From Streptomyces flaveus (GTDB lineage: Bacteria; Actinomycetota; Actinomycetes; Streptomycetales; Streptomycetaceae): a stretch of 64,000 nucleotides of DNA. Below the pieces are notes generated by a model. That model was not told the origin of the DNA. It saw only the letters and a list, made by a program, of their open reading frames with translations, and searched no databases. The stretch spans positions 29,110 through 93,109 of the forward strand of contig NZ_BMPQ01000009.1 of assembly GCF_014647675.1 (NCBI RefSeq), in the 5' to 3' direction. Position 1 is the first letter of the stretch. Every line of letters begins with the position of its first letter. Shown here piece after piece: positions 33,936-42,536 of this stretch. Made by a program: the position numbers and the translations under genes.

Positions 33936-34853
33936 TTATCGCAGGGTGTCGAGCCTGCGCCGCGCGGGTCCCAGTGCCCGTCCGCGGCGCGGCAGAGTGG
34001 ACCAGGGGTCGGTACGGGCCTGGTCGACGGCGTCCTCGATGGTCCAGCGGCCGGGGCCGAGGTCCGGGTCGTCCAGCTGGTCCCAGCTGATGGGGGTGGC
34101 CACCGGGGCGCCGGGCCTGGCGCGTACGGTGAAGGGGACGACGGCGGTCTGTGCGTACGCATTGCGCTGTACGTCGATGTAGAGCCGGTCCCCGCGGTCC
34201 TTCTTGCGGGCGGCCGTGGTGAGGTCGTCGGGGTGCGCGTCGGCGAGTGTGTCGGCGACGGTCTTGGCGAACTCGCGTGCTTCGTCGAAGTCATGGCGTC
34301 CGTTGAGCGGCACGACGACATGCAGGCCGCGTGAGCCGGTGGTCATCAGTGCGGACGGCAGCTCGATCCGGTCGAGGAGTTCGCCGAGCTGCCGGGCCGC
34401 CCGGCGTACGGAGCCGAAGTCGTCGCCTGCCGGGTCGAGGTCGAAGACCAGCAGGTCGGGCCGGTCGATCCCGTCGACCCGGGCCAGCCAGCGGTGCAGG
34501 GTCAGACAGGCCTGGTCGGCGAGGTAGAGCAGGGTGGCGGTGTCGTCGCACACGGGGTGGCAGACGGTGCCGCCCTCCTTGGGCACCTCGATGCGGTTGA
34601 TCCAGTCCGGATCGTGTGCCTGGAGGTTCTTCTGCATGAACCGGGATCCGGCGAGACCGTCCGGGTGCCGCTCCAGCATCAGTGGCCGGCCGCGCAGATG
34701 CGGCAGCATGAAGGGCGCGACCTCCCGGTAGTAGGCGACCAGATCCTCCTTGGTGTACTCCTTGGTCCGCCCGTTGCCGGGGAACAGCACCTTGTCGGGG
34801 CGGTGCACCTCCACGGTGCGCCGCCCGGCCCGTACGGTCTGTGTGCCTCCCAT
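33936..34853 (-). CDS. LigD-type polymerase/primase domain protein
   Basis: A 305-residue stand-alone archaeo-eukaryotic primase-like polymerase. The active-site acidic pair is in LLVFDLDPAGDDF, followed by TTGSRGLHVVVPLNG (SxGxHxxxP) and DRLYIDVQRNAYAQT. Related PolDom proteins fill gaps in non-homologous end joining with Ku and LigD; no ku or ligase gene is in the window. ATG at 34853 has GGAGGGA seven bases upstream; ATG 34859 is too close. Same strand as transketolase upstream (52-base gap) and gvpO downstream. Confidence 0.9.
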   Translation of the reverse strand: MGGTQTVRAGRRTVEVHRPDKVLFPGNGRTKEYTKEDLVAYYREVAPFMLPHLRGRPLMLERHPDGLAGSRFMQKNLQAHDPDWINRIEVPKEGGTVCHPVCDDTATLLYLADQACLTLHRWLARVDGIDRPDLLVFDLDPAGDDFGSVRRAARQLGELLDRIELPSALMTTGSRGLHVVVPLNGRHDFDEAREFAKTVADTLADAHPDDLTTAARKKDRGDRLYIDVQRNAYAQTAVVPFTVRARPGAPVATPISWDQLDDPDLGPGRWTIEDAVDQARTDPWSTLPRRGRALGPARRRLDTLR

Positions 34854-34905
34854 GATCATTCCCTCCGTACGCGTACAGCGGCCCGCACGCGTGTATCGGT
34901 GGCTC

Positions 34906-36753
34906 TCATCGCACGACCGCATGCTCGACCAGCAGCTTCGCCGAAGCCGCGATCGCCTCGGCGTCGATGCCCGCGGCATGCAACTGCTCGGCGGGCGAGG
35001 CCGAGCCGGGCATGGTGCGCACGGCGAGGCGGACCAGGCGGGGCATCGGGCGGCCGTCGAGGAAGGCGTCGAGGATCGCGTCGCCGAGGCCGCCCTCCTC
35101 GCGGTGGTCCTCGACGGTGATCAGGCAGCCGGTGTGCTCGGCGGCCTCGCGCAGGGTGCGACGGTCGACGGGCTTGACGGAGTACAGGTCGATGACCTGG
35201 ACGGGGATGCCGTCCTCCGCAAGCCGGTCCGCGGCGGTCAGGGCCTCGTACACGGTCGCTCCGGCGGCGACGAGGGTCAGCCGGTCATGGGCCGAGACGC
35301 GCAGCACCTTGCTGCCGCCGATCGGGAACTCCTCGTTCGGTCCGTAGACGACGGGCGAGGCGCCGCGCGAGGTCCGCAGATAGCGGATGCCCTCGCAGCC
35401 GGCCATCGCGGCGACGAGATGAGCGGTCTGGTTGGCGTCGCAGGGGTAGAGCACGGTCGAGTCGTGCACCGAGCGGAACATCGCCAGGTCCTCCAAGCCC
35501 ATCTGCGAGGGCCCGTCCTGGCCGATCGCGACGCCCGCGTGCGAGCCGATCAGGTTGATACCGCTGCCGCTGATCGACGCCATGCGGATGAAGTCGTGGG
35601 CGCGGGTGAGGAACGCGGCGAAGGTCGACACGTACGGCACCCAGCCGCGCGCGGCAAGTCCCACGGCGGCGGCGACGAGCTGCTGCTCGGCGATGTAGCA
35701 CTCGAAGAACCGGTCGGGGTGGTCCTTCGCGAAGTACTCCGAGCGCGTCGAGTCGCTCACCTCACCGTCGAGGGCGACGATGTCGCCGCGTGCCGTGCCG
35801 AGCGCGGCGAGCGCCTGGCCGAAGGCGTCGCGGGTGGCCACCTGGTCGCCGAGCTCGTAGCGCGGCAGGTCCAGGTGTCCGGTCCGTACGGCGTGCAACA
35901 TCCGGGCGGCGGGCGGGGGTTGGACCTCGACGCGGACGTCGTGCACTCCGCCGAGTTCCTCGATCGCCTCGTCGGCGTCCTTGAGCGGCTTGCCGTGCAG
36001 CCCCTCGCGGTCCTGGGCGGCCGCGACACCCTTGCCCTTGAGGGTGCGGGCGAGGATCACGGTCGGCTGCCCGACGGTGGAGAGGGCCTCGCCGTACGCG
36101 CGGTCGACGGCGTCCACGTCGTGTCCGTCGACCTCGATCGTGTGCCAGCCGAAGGCCTGGAAGCGGCGGGCGTACGCGTCGAGGTCGTGGCCGTGCCGGG
36201 TCGGGCCGCGCTGGCCGAGCCGGTTGACGTCGACGATGGCGGTGAGGTTGTCGAGATGCTCGTACGCGGCGTGCTCGGCCGCCTCCCATACGGAGCCCTC
36301 GGCCAGCTCGCTGTCGCCGCACAGCACCCAGACCCGGTAGCCGACCCGGTCCAGCCGCTTACCCGACAGGGCGATCCCGACGCCGACGGGCAGCCCCTGC
36401 CCGAGCGACCCGGTGGCCGTCTCCACCCACGGCAGCCGCCGAGGCGTCGGATGCCCCTCGAGCCGGCTCCCGAGCCGCCGGAAGGTCATCAACTCGGTCT
36501 CGTTGATGGCCCCGGCCGCCTTGTAGGCGGCATACAGCAGCGGCGAGGCATGTCCCTTGGAGAGGACGAACCGGTCGTTCGCGGGATGAGCGGGCCTCTC
36601 GAAGTCGTAGCGCAGATGCCGGGCGAGCAGCACGGCCATCAGATCGGCGGCGGACATCGAGGACGTCGGATGCCCGGACCCGGCCGCAGCCGCAGCCCGC
36701 ACACTGTCCACCCGCAATTGCTGTGCCAGCTCGGCAAGTTGACGGCTCTTCAT
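34906..36753 (-). CDS. Transketolase
   Basis: A 615-residue ThDP enzyme of the pentose phosphate pathway. Motifs: GSGHPTSSMSAADLM near the N-terminus, ThDP site GDSELAEGSVWEAAEHA ... VDVNRLGQ, catalytic Glu in CYIAEQQLVAAAVGLAARG, and a C-terminal domain with VEDHREEGGLGDAI. It is a second-type, shorter transketolase rather than the housekeeping copy beside transaldolase. Its ATG overlaps the stop of the NDH-2 gene (ATGA), so the two are coupled: an NADH dehydrogenase and a pentose-phosphate enzyme in one stress-linked unit. Confidence 0.9.
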   Translation of the reverse strand: MKSRQLAELAQQLRVDSVRAAAAAGSGHPTSSMSAADLMAVLLARHLRYDFERPAHPANDRFVLSKGHASPLLYAAYKAAGAINETELMTFRRLGSRLEGHPTPRRLPWVETATGSLGQGLPVGVGIALSGKRLDRVGYRVWVLCGDSELAEGSVWEAAEHAAYEHLDNLTAIVDVNRLGQRGPTRHGHDLDAYARRFQAFGWHTIEVDGHDVDAVDRAYGEALSTVGQPTVILARTLKGKGVAAAQDREGLHGKPLKDADEAIEELGGVHDVRVEVQPPPAARMLHAVRTGHLDLPRYELGDQVATRDAFGQALAALGTARGDIVALDGEVSDSTRSEYFAKDHPDRFFECYIAEQQLVAAAVGLAARGWVPYVSTFAAFLTRAHDFIRMASISGSGINLIGSHAGVAIGQDGPSQMGLEDLAMFRSVHDSTVLYPCDANQTAHLVAAMAGCEGIRYLRTSRGASPVVYGPNEEFPIGGSKVLRVSAHDRLTLVAAGATVYEALTAADRLAEDGIPVQVIDLYSVKPVDRRTLREAAEHTGCLITVEDHREEGGLGDAILDAFLDGRPMPRLVRLAVRTMPGSASPAEQLHAAGIDAEAIAASAKLLVEHAVVR

Positions 36754-38582
36754 GACTGTCCCTCCGGGGGGTTGTCGGGGCGGGGGCCTGCCGGCCGGGC
36801 GGGACGGGGCTTGTCGGGACCCGATGCCTCCGGCGCGGCGGGGGCGGGCTTGTCGGAGCCGGGTGCCTCCGGCCGGCCGGGGCTGGGTTCGTCGGTGCCG
36901 GGTGCCTCCGGCTCGGCGGAGCCGGATCCGCCGGACCCGGACGCCATAGGCCTGTACGCGACGGACTCACCCGAACCAGAGGCCGCAGACCTGCCGGAGG
37001 CAGGCTCGTCGGCACCGGGCGTCGCGGGCCTGCCAGGGCCGGAACCGGCAGGACTGGGACCGTCGACGCCGGGCCCACCACGGCCCGGTTCCCTCGCGTC
37101 AGCGGAACCAGGCTGGTCGTCACCAGGCGCCCCCGGCCTCCCGGGATCCAGCACCGCCGACTTTCTCGGCCCCGTCGCCGTCGGCCTGCCGGGGTCCGGG
37201 ACCGCGTGGGTGTCGGCCCCCTGCGTCGCGGCGGGCGTCCCGCGCGTGACCGGAGCGGGGCGGCTCTGCGGTGGTGGGCCACCGGCCACCCGGGCCAGCT
37301 CCGGAGAAGCCGATTCCAGGGGGACCGACCAGGAGCGGACCAGGCCCAACTGGACGGCCTGGCGCGGGAGTACGGCGTCCAGGAACCAGTCGGCGGCGAC
37401 CCGGACGCGGTTGCCGGGCATCGCGGCCAGGTGGTAGCCGCGGGTGACGGCTCCGGCCAGCGGACCGGACAGCGGGACGCCGAGCGGATTCGCGGCGGCC
37501 TTCACGCCGCCGAGGTCGACGGTGAAGCCCATATCGCGGTGGCGGTAGACGCGGCGCTCGCCGAAGCCGAGTGAGGCGGCGACGTTGCGGCCCGCGACCT
37601 TGCCGTGCCGCCAGGCGTGCTGGGCGGTCATCGGCGTGTACTGACCGGGCTTCTCCAGATCCGGCACAGCGGCAGCGTCCCCGCACGCGAACACCTCGGG
37701 ATGGCCCGGCACTTGGAGGTACGGGTCGACGAGCAGCCGACCGCGCTCCAGCGGCCGCCCGAGCCCCTCGACCAGCGGATCGGGCCGTACCCCGACACAC
37801 CACACAAGGGTGCGCGTGTCGATGAACTCCCCGTCGCTGAGCCGCACTCCGGTCGGCGTCGCCTCCTCCACCGATGTCCCCGTGCGGACCTCGACGCCAC
37901 GCCCCCGCAGCACACGGTCGGCCGTACGCGAGAGGCGTTCGTCGAGCTCGGGCAGCACGCGCGGGGCGATGTCGAGCAGCAGCCAGCGCGGCCGTACGCC
38001 CTGCCTGAGCGGCTGTTTGCGTACCAGCGCGTCGGTGAACAGCTGCCCGTGCGCGGCGACTTCGGTCCCCGTATAGCCGGCGCCGACCACCACGAAGGTG
38101 CACCGCGACGCACAGCTCTTGGGATCGTCGGAGGCCGCCGCGAGTTCCACCTGCCGCGTCACGTGATCGCGCAGATACAACGCCTCCGGCAGTCCCCGGA
38201 ACCCGTGCGCGTGCTCGGCGACACCGGGCACGGGCAGCAGCTTGTTGACGCTGCCGACCGCCAGCACCAGCCGGTCGTACTCGAGCCGGCCGCCGTCCCC
38301 CTCGGGATCCGTGTAGTGCACCCAGTGCCCTTCGAGGTCGATCCCGTCCGCCTCCCCGAGCACCAGCCGTACGCGCGGCAGGGTGCCGGCCAGCGAGACG
38401 GTGACCCGGCGTGGTTCGAGCACCCCGGCGGCGACCTGGGGCAGCAGGGGCAGATACAGAAAGTAGTCCGTCGGGTTCAGGAGAGTGATCTCGGCCCTGC
38501 CCCGGGTGATCCGGGACAGAGTGCGTGCCGTCTGGTATCCGGCGAAGCCGGCACCGACGATCACGACACGGGGTCGACTCAT
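36750..38582 (-). CDS. Type II NADH dehydrogenase-like FAD oxidoreductase with long disordered tail
   Basis: A 610-residue protein. The first 430 or so residues are a complete NDH-2: FAD site VVIVGAGFAGYQTARTL, NAD(P) site FVVVGAGYTGTEVAA, and the second FAD element EVFACGDAAAVPD. The following 177 residues are low complexity, rich in Pro/Gly/Ala/Ser with imperfect repeats such as PGSDKPAPAAPEASGPDKP. The usual C-terminal amphipathic membrane segment probably lies before this tail. It oxidises NADH and reduces quinone without proton pumping. GGAGG lies five bases before the ATG. Coupled to transketolase. Confidence 0.85.
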   Translation of the reverse strand: MSRPRVVIVGAGFAGYQTARTLSRITRGRAEITLLNPTDYFLYLPLLPQVAAGVLEPRRVTVSLAGTLPRVRLVLGEADGIDLEGHWVHYTDPEGDGGRLEYDRLVLAVGSVNKLLPVPGVAEHAHGFRGLPEALYLRDHVTRQVELAAASDDPKSCASRCTFVVVGAGYTGTEVAAHGQLFTDALVRKQPLRQGVRPRWLLLDIAPRVLPELDERLSRTADRVLRGRGVEVRTGTSVEEATPTGVRLSDGEFIDTRTLVWCVGVRPDPLVEGLGRPLERGRLLVDPYLQVPGHPEVFACGDAAAVPDLEKPGQYTPMTAQHAWRHGKVAGRNVAASLGFGERRVYRHRDMGFTVDLGGVKAAANPLGVPLSGPLAGAVTRGYHLAAMPGNRVRVAADWFLDAVLPRQAVQLGLVRSWSVPLESASPELARVAGGPPPQSRPAPVTRGTPAATQGADTHAVPDPGRPTATGPRKSAVLDPGRPGAPGDDQPGSADAREPGRGGPGVDGPSPAGSGPGRPATPGADEPASGRSAASGSGESVAYRPMASGSGGSGSAEPEAPGTDEPSPGRPEAPGSDKPAPAAPEASGPDKPRPARPAGPRPDNPPEGQS

Positions 38583-38680
38583 GTTCGCCTCCGGCGGGTC
38601 GCTCATAGGAGTCGCTCGTACGGGCTTTCCGCGTCCCCCTGGCCCGGTCACCCAAACGTCCGCCTGCCCTGGGCAGCGGC

Positions 38681-38704
38681 GTTTCGCGCCGGACCCCGGG
38701 GTTA
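38681..38704 (+). promoter_or_regulatory. Candidate SigB-type promoter of the F420 oxidoreductase gene
   Basis: GTTT at 38681-38684, 14 bases, GGGTTA at 38699-38704, 43 bases before the ATG at 38748. Confidence 0.4.
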
Positions 38705-38747
38705 CCCGGACGAGGACCCCGACCCGCCCCGTCGCGGAGGTGTTCCC

Positions 38748-39713
38748 ATGGTCGAGTACGGCTGTTTCCTGTCCACCGAGGAGTTCGGTCCCGCCGATCT
38801 GGTCGAGCAGGCGCGGATGGCCGAACAGGCCGGTTTCCAGTCGCTGTGGATCTCGGACCACTTCCACCCGTGGAACGACGAGCAGGGCCAGAGCCCCTTC
38901 GTGTGGTCCGTGATCGGCGCCCTGTCCGAGGCGGTGTCCCTCCCGATCGGCACGGCGGTCACCTGCCCGACCGTACGGATGCATCCGGCGGTGGTGGCGC
39001 AGGCCGCGGCGACCAGCGCGGTGATGACCAACGGCCGCTTCCGGCTCGGCGTCGGCAGCGGAGAGGCCCTGAACGAGCACATCTTCGGTGATGCCTGGCC
39101 GCCCGCGCATGTCCGCCTGGAGATGCTGGAGGAGTCGATCCAGGTGATGCGCCAGCTCTTCACCGGCAAGGAGATCAACCACTCCGGACCCCACTACACG
39201 GTCCAGAACGCCCGCCTCTACACCGTCCCCGACGAACCCGTCCCGATCGACATCTCCGGCTTCGGCCCCCAGGCGACGGCCCTCGCGGCCCGCGTCGGCG
39301 ACGGCTACATCACGATGATGCCCGACGAGTCGATGGTGGAGCAGTTCCGCAAGGGCGGCGGTGGCAGCAAACCGGTCAGCGGCGGCACGAAGGTCTGTTA
39401 CGGCCAGGACCGCGACGAGTGCGTACGCACCGTCCACCGGCTCTGGGCCAACCAGCTGCTGCCCGGCGAGATGGGCCAGGTGCTGCCCTCGCCGCGCCAT
39501 TTCGAGCAGCTCGAGCCGCTGATCACCGAGGACATGGTGAGCCAGAACGTGGTGTGCGGGGACGACGTGGACGACCATGTCAGCGCCCTCAACGCGTTCG
39601 CGGAGGCCGGCTTCGACCGCGTCTACGTCAACCAGATCGGCCCCGACCAGCGCGGCTTCTTCGACTTCTACCGCACGAAGGTGCTGCCCCAGCTCCAGCA
39701 GGGGGTCCGCTGA
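38748..39713 (+). CDS. F420-dependent LLM-class oxidoreductase (TIGR03557-like)
   Basis: A 321-residue TIM-barrel oxidoreductase of the luciferase-like, F420-binding type. The N-terminus VEYGCFLSTEEFGPADLVEQ and SLWISDHFHPWND match the group near F420-dependent glucose-6-phosphate dehydrogenase. Later segments LPIGTAVTCPTVRMHPAVVA and GSGEALNEHIFGDAWPP bind the cofactor. Substrate unknown. GGAGG lies seven bases before the ATG. Divergent from the NDH-2 gene; a SigB-like promoter lies upstream. Confidence 0.85.
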   Translation: MVEYGCFLSTEEFGPADLVEQARMAEQAGFQSLWISDHFHPWNDEQGQSPFVWSVIGALSEAVSLPIGTAVTCPTVRMHPAVVAQAAATSAVMTNGRFRLGVGSGEALNEHIFGDAWPPAHVRLEMLEESIQVMRQLFTGKEINHSGPHYTVQNARLYTVPDEPVPIDISGFGPQATALAARVGDGYITMMPDESMVEQFRKGGGGSKPVSGGTKVCYGQDRDECVRTVHRLWANQLLPGEMGQVLPSPRHFEQLEPLITEDMVSQNVVCGDDVDDHVSALNAFAEAGFDRVYVNQIGPDQRGFFDFYRTKVLPQLQQGVR

Positions 39714-39810
39714 TGTCGGTCCACCGGCCCCATGGGCTCTCGGTCCGGACGGTTTCTCCTCTCCCGGCCGTCCGGACCGAGTCGGCTGTCCGGACCGTGC
39801 GAGGTGGCCG

Positions 39811-40811
39811 GTGAAGGTCCAGGTGGAGCTCCAGCCGCCCGTCGTGTCCACGTACACCGTGCCGACCGACGCGCCCGAGGCGGACGGCACGCTCGCCTGG
39901 GACACCACGACGATGGTGATCGTCGAGGTGACCGCGGGCGACGCGACCGGCACCGGCTGGACCTACGGCCCGGCCGCCGTCGGTGACCTGCTGCGCGAAC
40001 AGCTCGCGCCGGTCGTCACGGGACTCGACGCCTTCGACATCCCGGCCGCCCACGAAACGCTGTGCCGCACGGTGCGCAACGCGGGCCGGCCGGGCGTCGC
40101 GGCCTGCGCGATCTCCGCGCTCGACATCGCCCTGTGGGACCTCAAGGCCCGCCTCCTCGAACTCCCCCTCACCCGCCTGATCGGCGCCGCCCACGAGGCC
40201 GTGCCCGTGTACGGCAGCGGGGGCTTCACGACGTACCACGACACGCATCTGGCAGCCCAGTTGAACGGCTGGGTGCACGGTCAGCACATCCCACGCGTCA
40301 AGATCAAGATCGGTGAGAGCTGGGGGCGGGCGATCGCCCGGGATCTGCACCGGGTGAGCGCCGCGCGCCAGGTCATCGGCCCGCAGACCGAGTTGTACGT
40401 CGACGCCAACGGCGCCTACACGCGCAAGCAGGCGATACGTGTCGGGGGCGCGCTCGCCGAGCACGACGTGGGCTGGTTCGAGGAACCGGTGTCCTCGGAC
40501 GACCTGACGGGTCTGCGGCTCGTCCGGGACGCGCTGCTGTGCGACGTCACGGCGGGCGAGTACGGCTACGACCTCCCGTACTTCGCCCGCATGATCGCGG
40601 CCGCCGCGGTCGCCGCCGCCATTCCCAACCTCCGCCACATCGAGTGGTTCCACGACCACGTCCGCATCGAGTCGATGTTCTTCGACGGCGCCCTGGATCC
40701 CACGGGCGGCGAGGTCCGCCCGGACGGGGGCGTCGGCCATGGGCTGACGCTGCGGTCGGCCATGGGCTGACGCTGCGGACGGAGGAGGTGGAGGAGTTCC
40801 GGGTGGCTTGA
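39811..40811 (+). pseudogene. Damaged enolase-superfamily (mandelate racemase-like) gene
   Basis: The frame (319 codons to TGA 40770) matches a mandelate racemase/muconate lactonizing enzyme: RVKIKIGESW with the KxK base, YVDANGAYTR (first metal ligand) and WFEEPVSSDDL (second). The segment that should follow YFARMIAAAAV, with the third metal ligand (a D-x-T-R-C-G-G type loop) and the S-A-H-C-A-P His loop, is missing. The protein jumps to AAIPNLRHIEWFHDHVRIES, an apparent in-frame loss of about 45 codons. In addition a 23-bp tandem duplication at 40733-40778 shifts the frame; without it the protein would continue RTEEVEEFRVA to TGA 40811. Probably inactive. GTG start with GAGGTGG upstream. 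Confidence 0.7.
40733..40778 (+). repeat. 23-bp perfect tandem duplication in the enolase-family gene
   Basis: The unit beginning TCGGCCATGGGCTGACG occurs at 40733-40755 and again at 40756-40778 with no mismatch. The length is not a multiple of three, so it frameshifts the gene and creates the early TGA at 40768-40770. Confidence 0.9.
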
Positions 40812-40829
40812 CCTCTCAGTGATCCTGGC

Positions 40830-41900
40830 TCAGTGGACTCGGTGTTTGCGCCTGAGCTGTGCCGCCAGCGGCTTACGCCTGAGCTGTGCGGCGAGCGCGA
40901 GTGCCCCGCCGACCGCCAGCCCCGCGCCCATGCGTCCCCGGTTCCGGGACACCCATTCCTGCGAACTGCCCGGCAACGACTCGCCGTCGAAGCGCCCGTG
41001 CGCCCCGTAGTCGTGACCGTGCGGCCCGTCGGCCGGAGTCCACAGGTTGCCGTGGCCGTCGTAACGGGCGTAACGGGCCGCCTCTTCTCGCTCTCGCCCG
41101 GCTTCCTGCTGGGCATCGAACCCCGTACGGGCCAGATAGCGGTCGAGGAGACCAGGGGCCACGGCGTTGGCCACCAGCGTGGCGACCGTGGAGCCGCCCA
41201 CCCAGTACTCGCGGCGCCTCGGATGCGCGGCGGCGTGCACGATGGCGCGAGCGGCGACCTCCGGCTGGTAGATGGGCGCGACGGGACGGACCCGGCTCGG
41301 CATACGGCTCAACACCCAGTCGAACTGGGGGGTGTTGACCGCAGGCAGCTGCACCATGGTCGTACGCACCCGCGAGCCCTCGTGCAGCAGCTCGCAGCGC
41401 ACCGACTCGTTGAAGCCCTGAATCGCGTGCTTGGCCCCGCAGTACGCGGACTGCAACGGAATCCCGCGGTACGCGAGCGCCGAACCGACCTGCACGATCG
41501 CGCCCCGGTCGCGCGGCAGCATGTGCCGCAGCGCGGCCCGGGTGCCGAACACATAGCCCAGGTACGTCACTTCGGTGACCCGGCGGAACTCGTCGGGCGT
41601 GATCTCGGTGAACGGCGCGTAGACCCCGGCGAAGGCGTTGTTGACCCAGACGTCGATCTTCCCGAAGGCGTCGACGACCCGCTGGGCGGCGTCCTCGACA
41701 GCCTTGGCGTCGGCCATGTCGACGGAGACGACGAGCGCCTCACCACCGGCCTGTGTCACCTCGTCCGCCGCCGCGGCAAGACCGTCGCGGCCCCGGGCGA
41801 GCAGGGCCACCCGGTCGCCACGGGCGGCGAAGGCGCGGGCCGTGGCCCGGCCCACGCCGCCGCTGGCCCCGGTCACCACAACGGCTCTGCGGCGCGCCAT
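40830..41900 (-). CDS. SDR-family oxidoreductase with C-terminal extension
   Basis: A 356-residue short-chain dehydrogenase. Cofactor site VVVTGASGGVGRATA, DVWVNNAFAG, catalytic Ser in IVQVGSALAYRGIPL and YCGAKHAIQG (YxxxK). The C-terminal 100 residues extend beyond the core; they include a Tyr/His/Gly-rich stretch (YDGHGNLWTPADGPHGHDYG) and a hydrophobic helix GRMGAGLAVGGALALAAQL that may touch the membrane. The final nine residues duplicate the preceding nine because of a 27-bp tandem repeat. Substrate unknown. Three bases separate it from the holin-family gene upstream. Confidence 0.85.
   Translation of the reverse strand: MARRRAVVVTGASGGVGRATARAFAARGDRVALLARGRDGLAAAADEVTQAGGEALVVSVDMADAKAVEDAAQRVVDAFGKIDVWVNNAFAGVYAPFTEITPDEFRRVTEVTYLGYVFGTRAALRHMLPRDRGAIVQVGSALAYRGIPLQSAYCGAKHAIQGFNESVRCELLHEGSRVRTTMVQLPAVNTPQFDWVLSRMPSRVRPVAPIYQPEVAARAIVHAAAHPRRREYWVGGSTVATLVANAVAPGLLDRYLARTGFDAQQEAGREREEAARYARYDGHGNLWTPADGPHGHDYGAHGRFDGESLPGSSQEWVSRNRGRMGAGLAVGGALALAAQLRRKPLAAQLRRKHRVH
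40849..40889 (-). repeat. 27-bp offset direct repeat at the 3' end of the SDR gene
   Basis: CGCCTGAGCTGTGC occurs at 40849-40862 and 40876-40889. It encodes the repeated LAAQLRRK at the SDR C-terminus, in frame. Confidence 0.7.
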
Positions 41901-41903
41901 GGC

Positions 41904-42422
41904 TCACCGGGCCCGGTGGTGCGGTGCTTCGGGATCCGCGGGCCCGCCCTGCGTGGGCGTGGACGGCGGCGCACCCGCGCCGGGCGCGACGGGCGGCACC
42001 GGCGGGTACGCGGAGGAGCCGGGCCCGGCGGGCGGCGTACCGCCGACGACCCCACGCTCACCGTGGTCCGCGGCGGCCTGCTCCGGGATGGGCCGGGAGG
42101 CCGAGGACTGGGAAGCCGAGGACTGGGAGGCCGAGGGCCGGGCCGCGCCCCGCAGCACGTACGCCACCGCGCCGAGCACGGCGGCGGTGATCAGTGCGGC
42201 AGCCCAGTCGGGCAGGCCGAGTGCGAGCAGCAGCCCGAGGGTCAGGGCCAGGGCGGCGCCCGCGTAGAGGGCGACGGCGCCGGACGCGGCGTACAGGGCG
42301 GCGGCGCGGCGCTGTTTGCGGGTCTGCTCACGCAGCTCGTCGCGTACGGCGTCCCGGGCCACCTGCGCCAGTTCGTCGACCAGGTGCTTGTCCAGGTGTT
42401 CCAGGTGATCGATGCGGTCCAT
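41904..42422 (-). CDS. Phage-holin-family membrane protein
   Basis: A 172-residue protein: a helical N-terminus (HLDKHLVDELAQVARDAVRD), two adjacent transmembrane helices (AAALYAASGAVALYAGAALA and ALGLPDWAAALITAAVLGAV), then a Pro/Ser/Gly-rich cytoplasmic tail with a repeated SASQS unit. This matches the actinobacterial Phage_holin_3_6-like group, which are chromosomal proteins not tied to phage and often found with stress genes. ATG at 42422. Divergent from the VOC gene and followed closely by the SDR gene. Confidence 0.75.
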   Translation of the reverse strand: MDRIDHLEHLDKHLVDELAQVARDAVRDELREQTRKQRRAAALYAASGAVALYAGAALALTLGLLLALGLPDWAAALITAAVLGAVAYVLRGAARPSASQSSASQSSASRPIPEQAAADHGERGVVGGTPPAGPGSSAYPPVPPVAPGAGAPPSTPTQGGPADPEAPHHRAR

Positions 42423-42536
42423 GGCGGCCGGGTACCCGCACTCCCGCACCCGTAACGCCGCGCGGGATCTGGCACGTGGCCCGGGATCCGGCCGAAACGA
42501 TCTCGTTCCCGGCGTGCCGCAACTAGGCTCGTCGGC

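Noticed and set aside
36750..39953. NDH-2 frame extended to 1067 codons
   Set aside because: The first 450 codons would overlap the divergent F420 oxidoreductase gene antisense. A clear GGAGG and ATG at 38582 mark the true start.
41904..42422. Holin-family gene as sign of a prophage
   Set aside because: No capsid, tail, integrase or lysin nearby; this holin group is chromosomal in Streptomyces.
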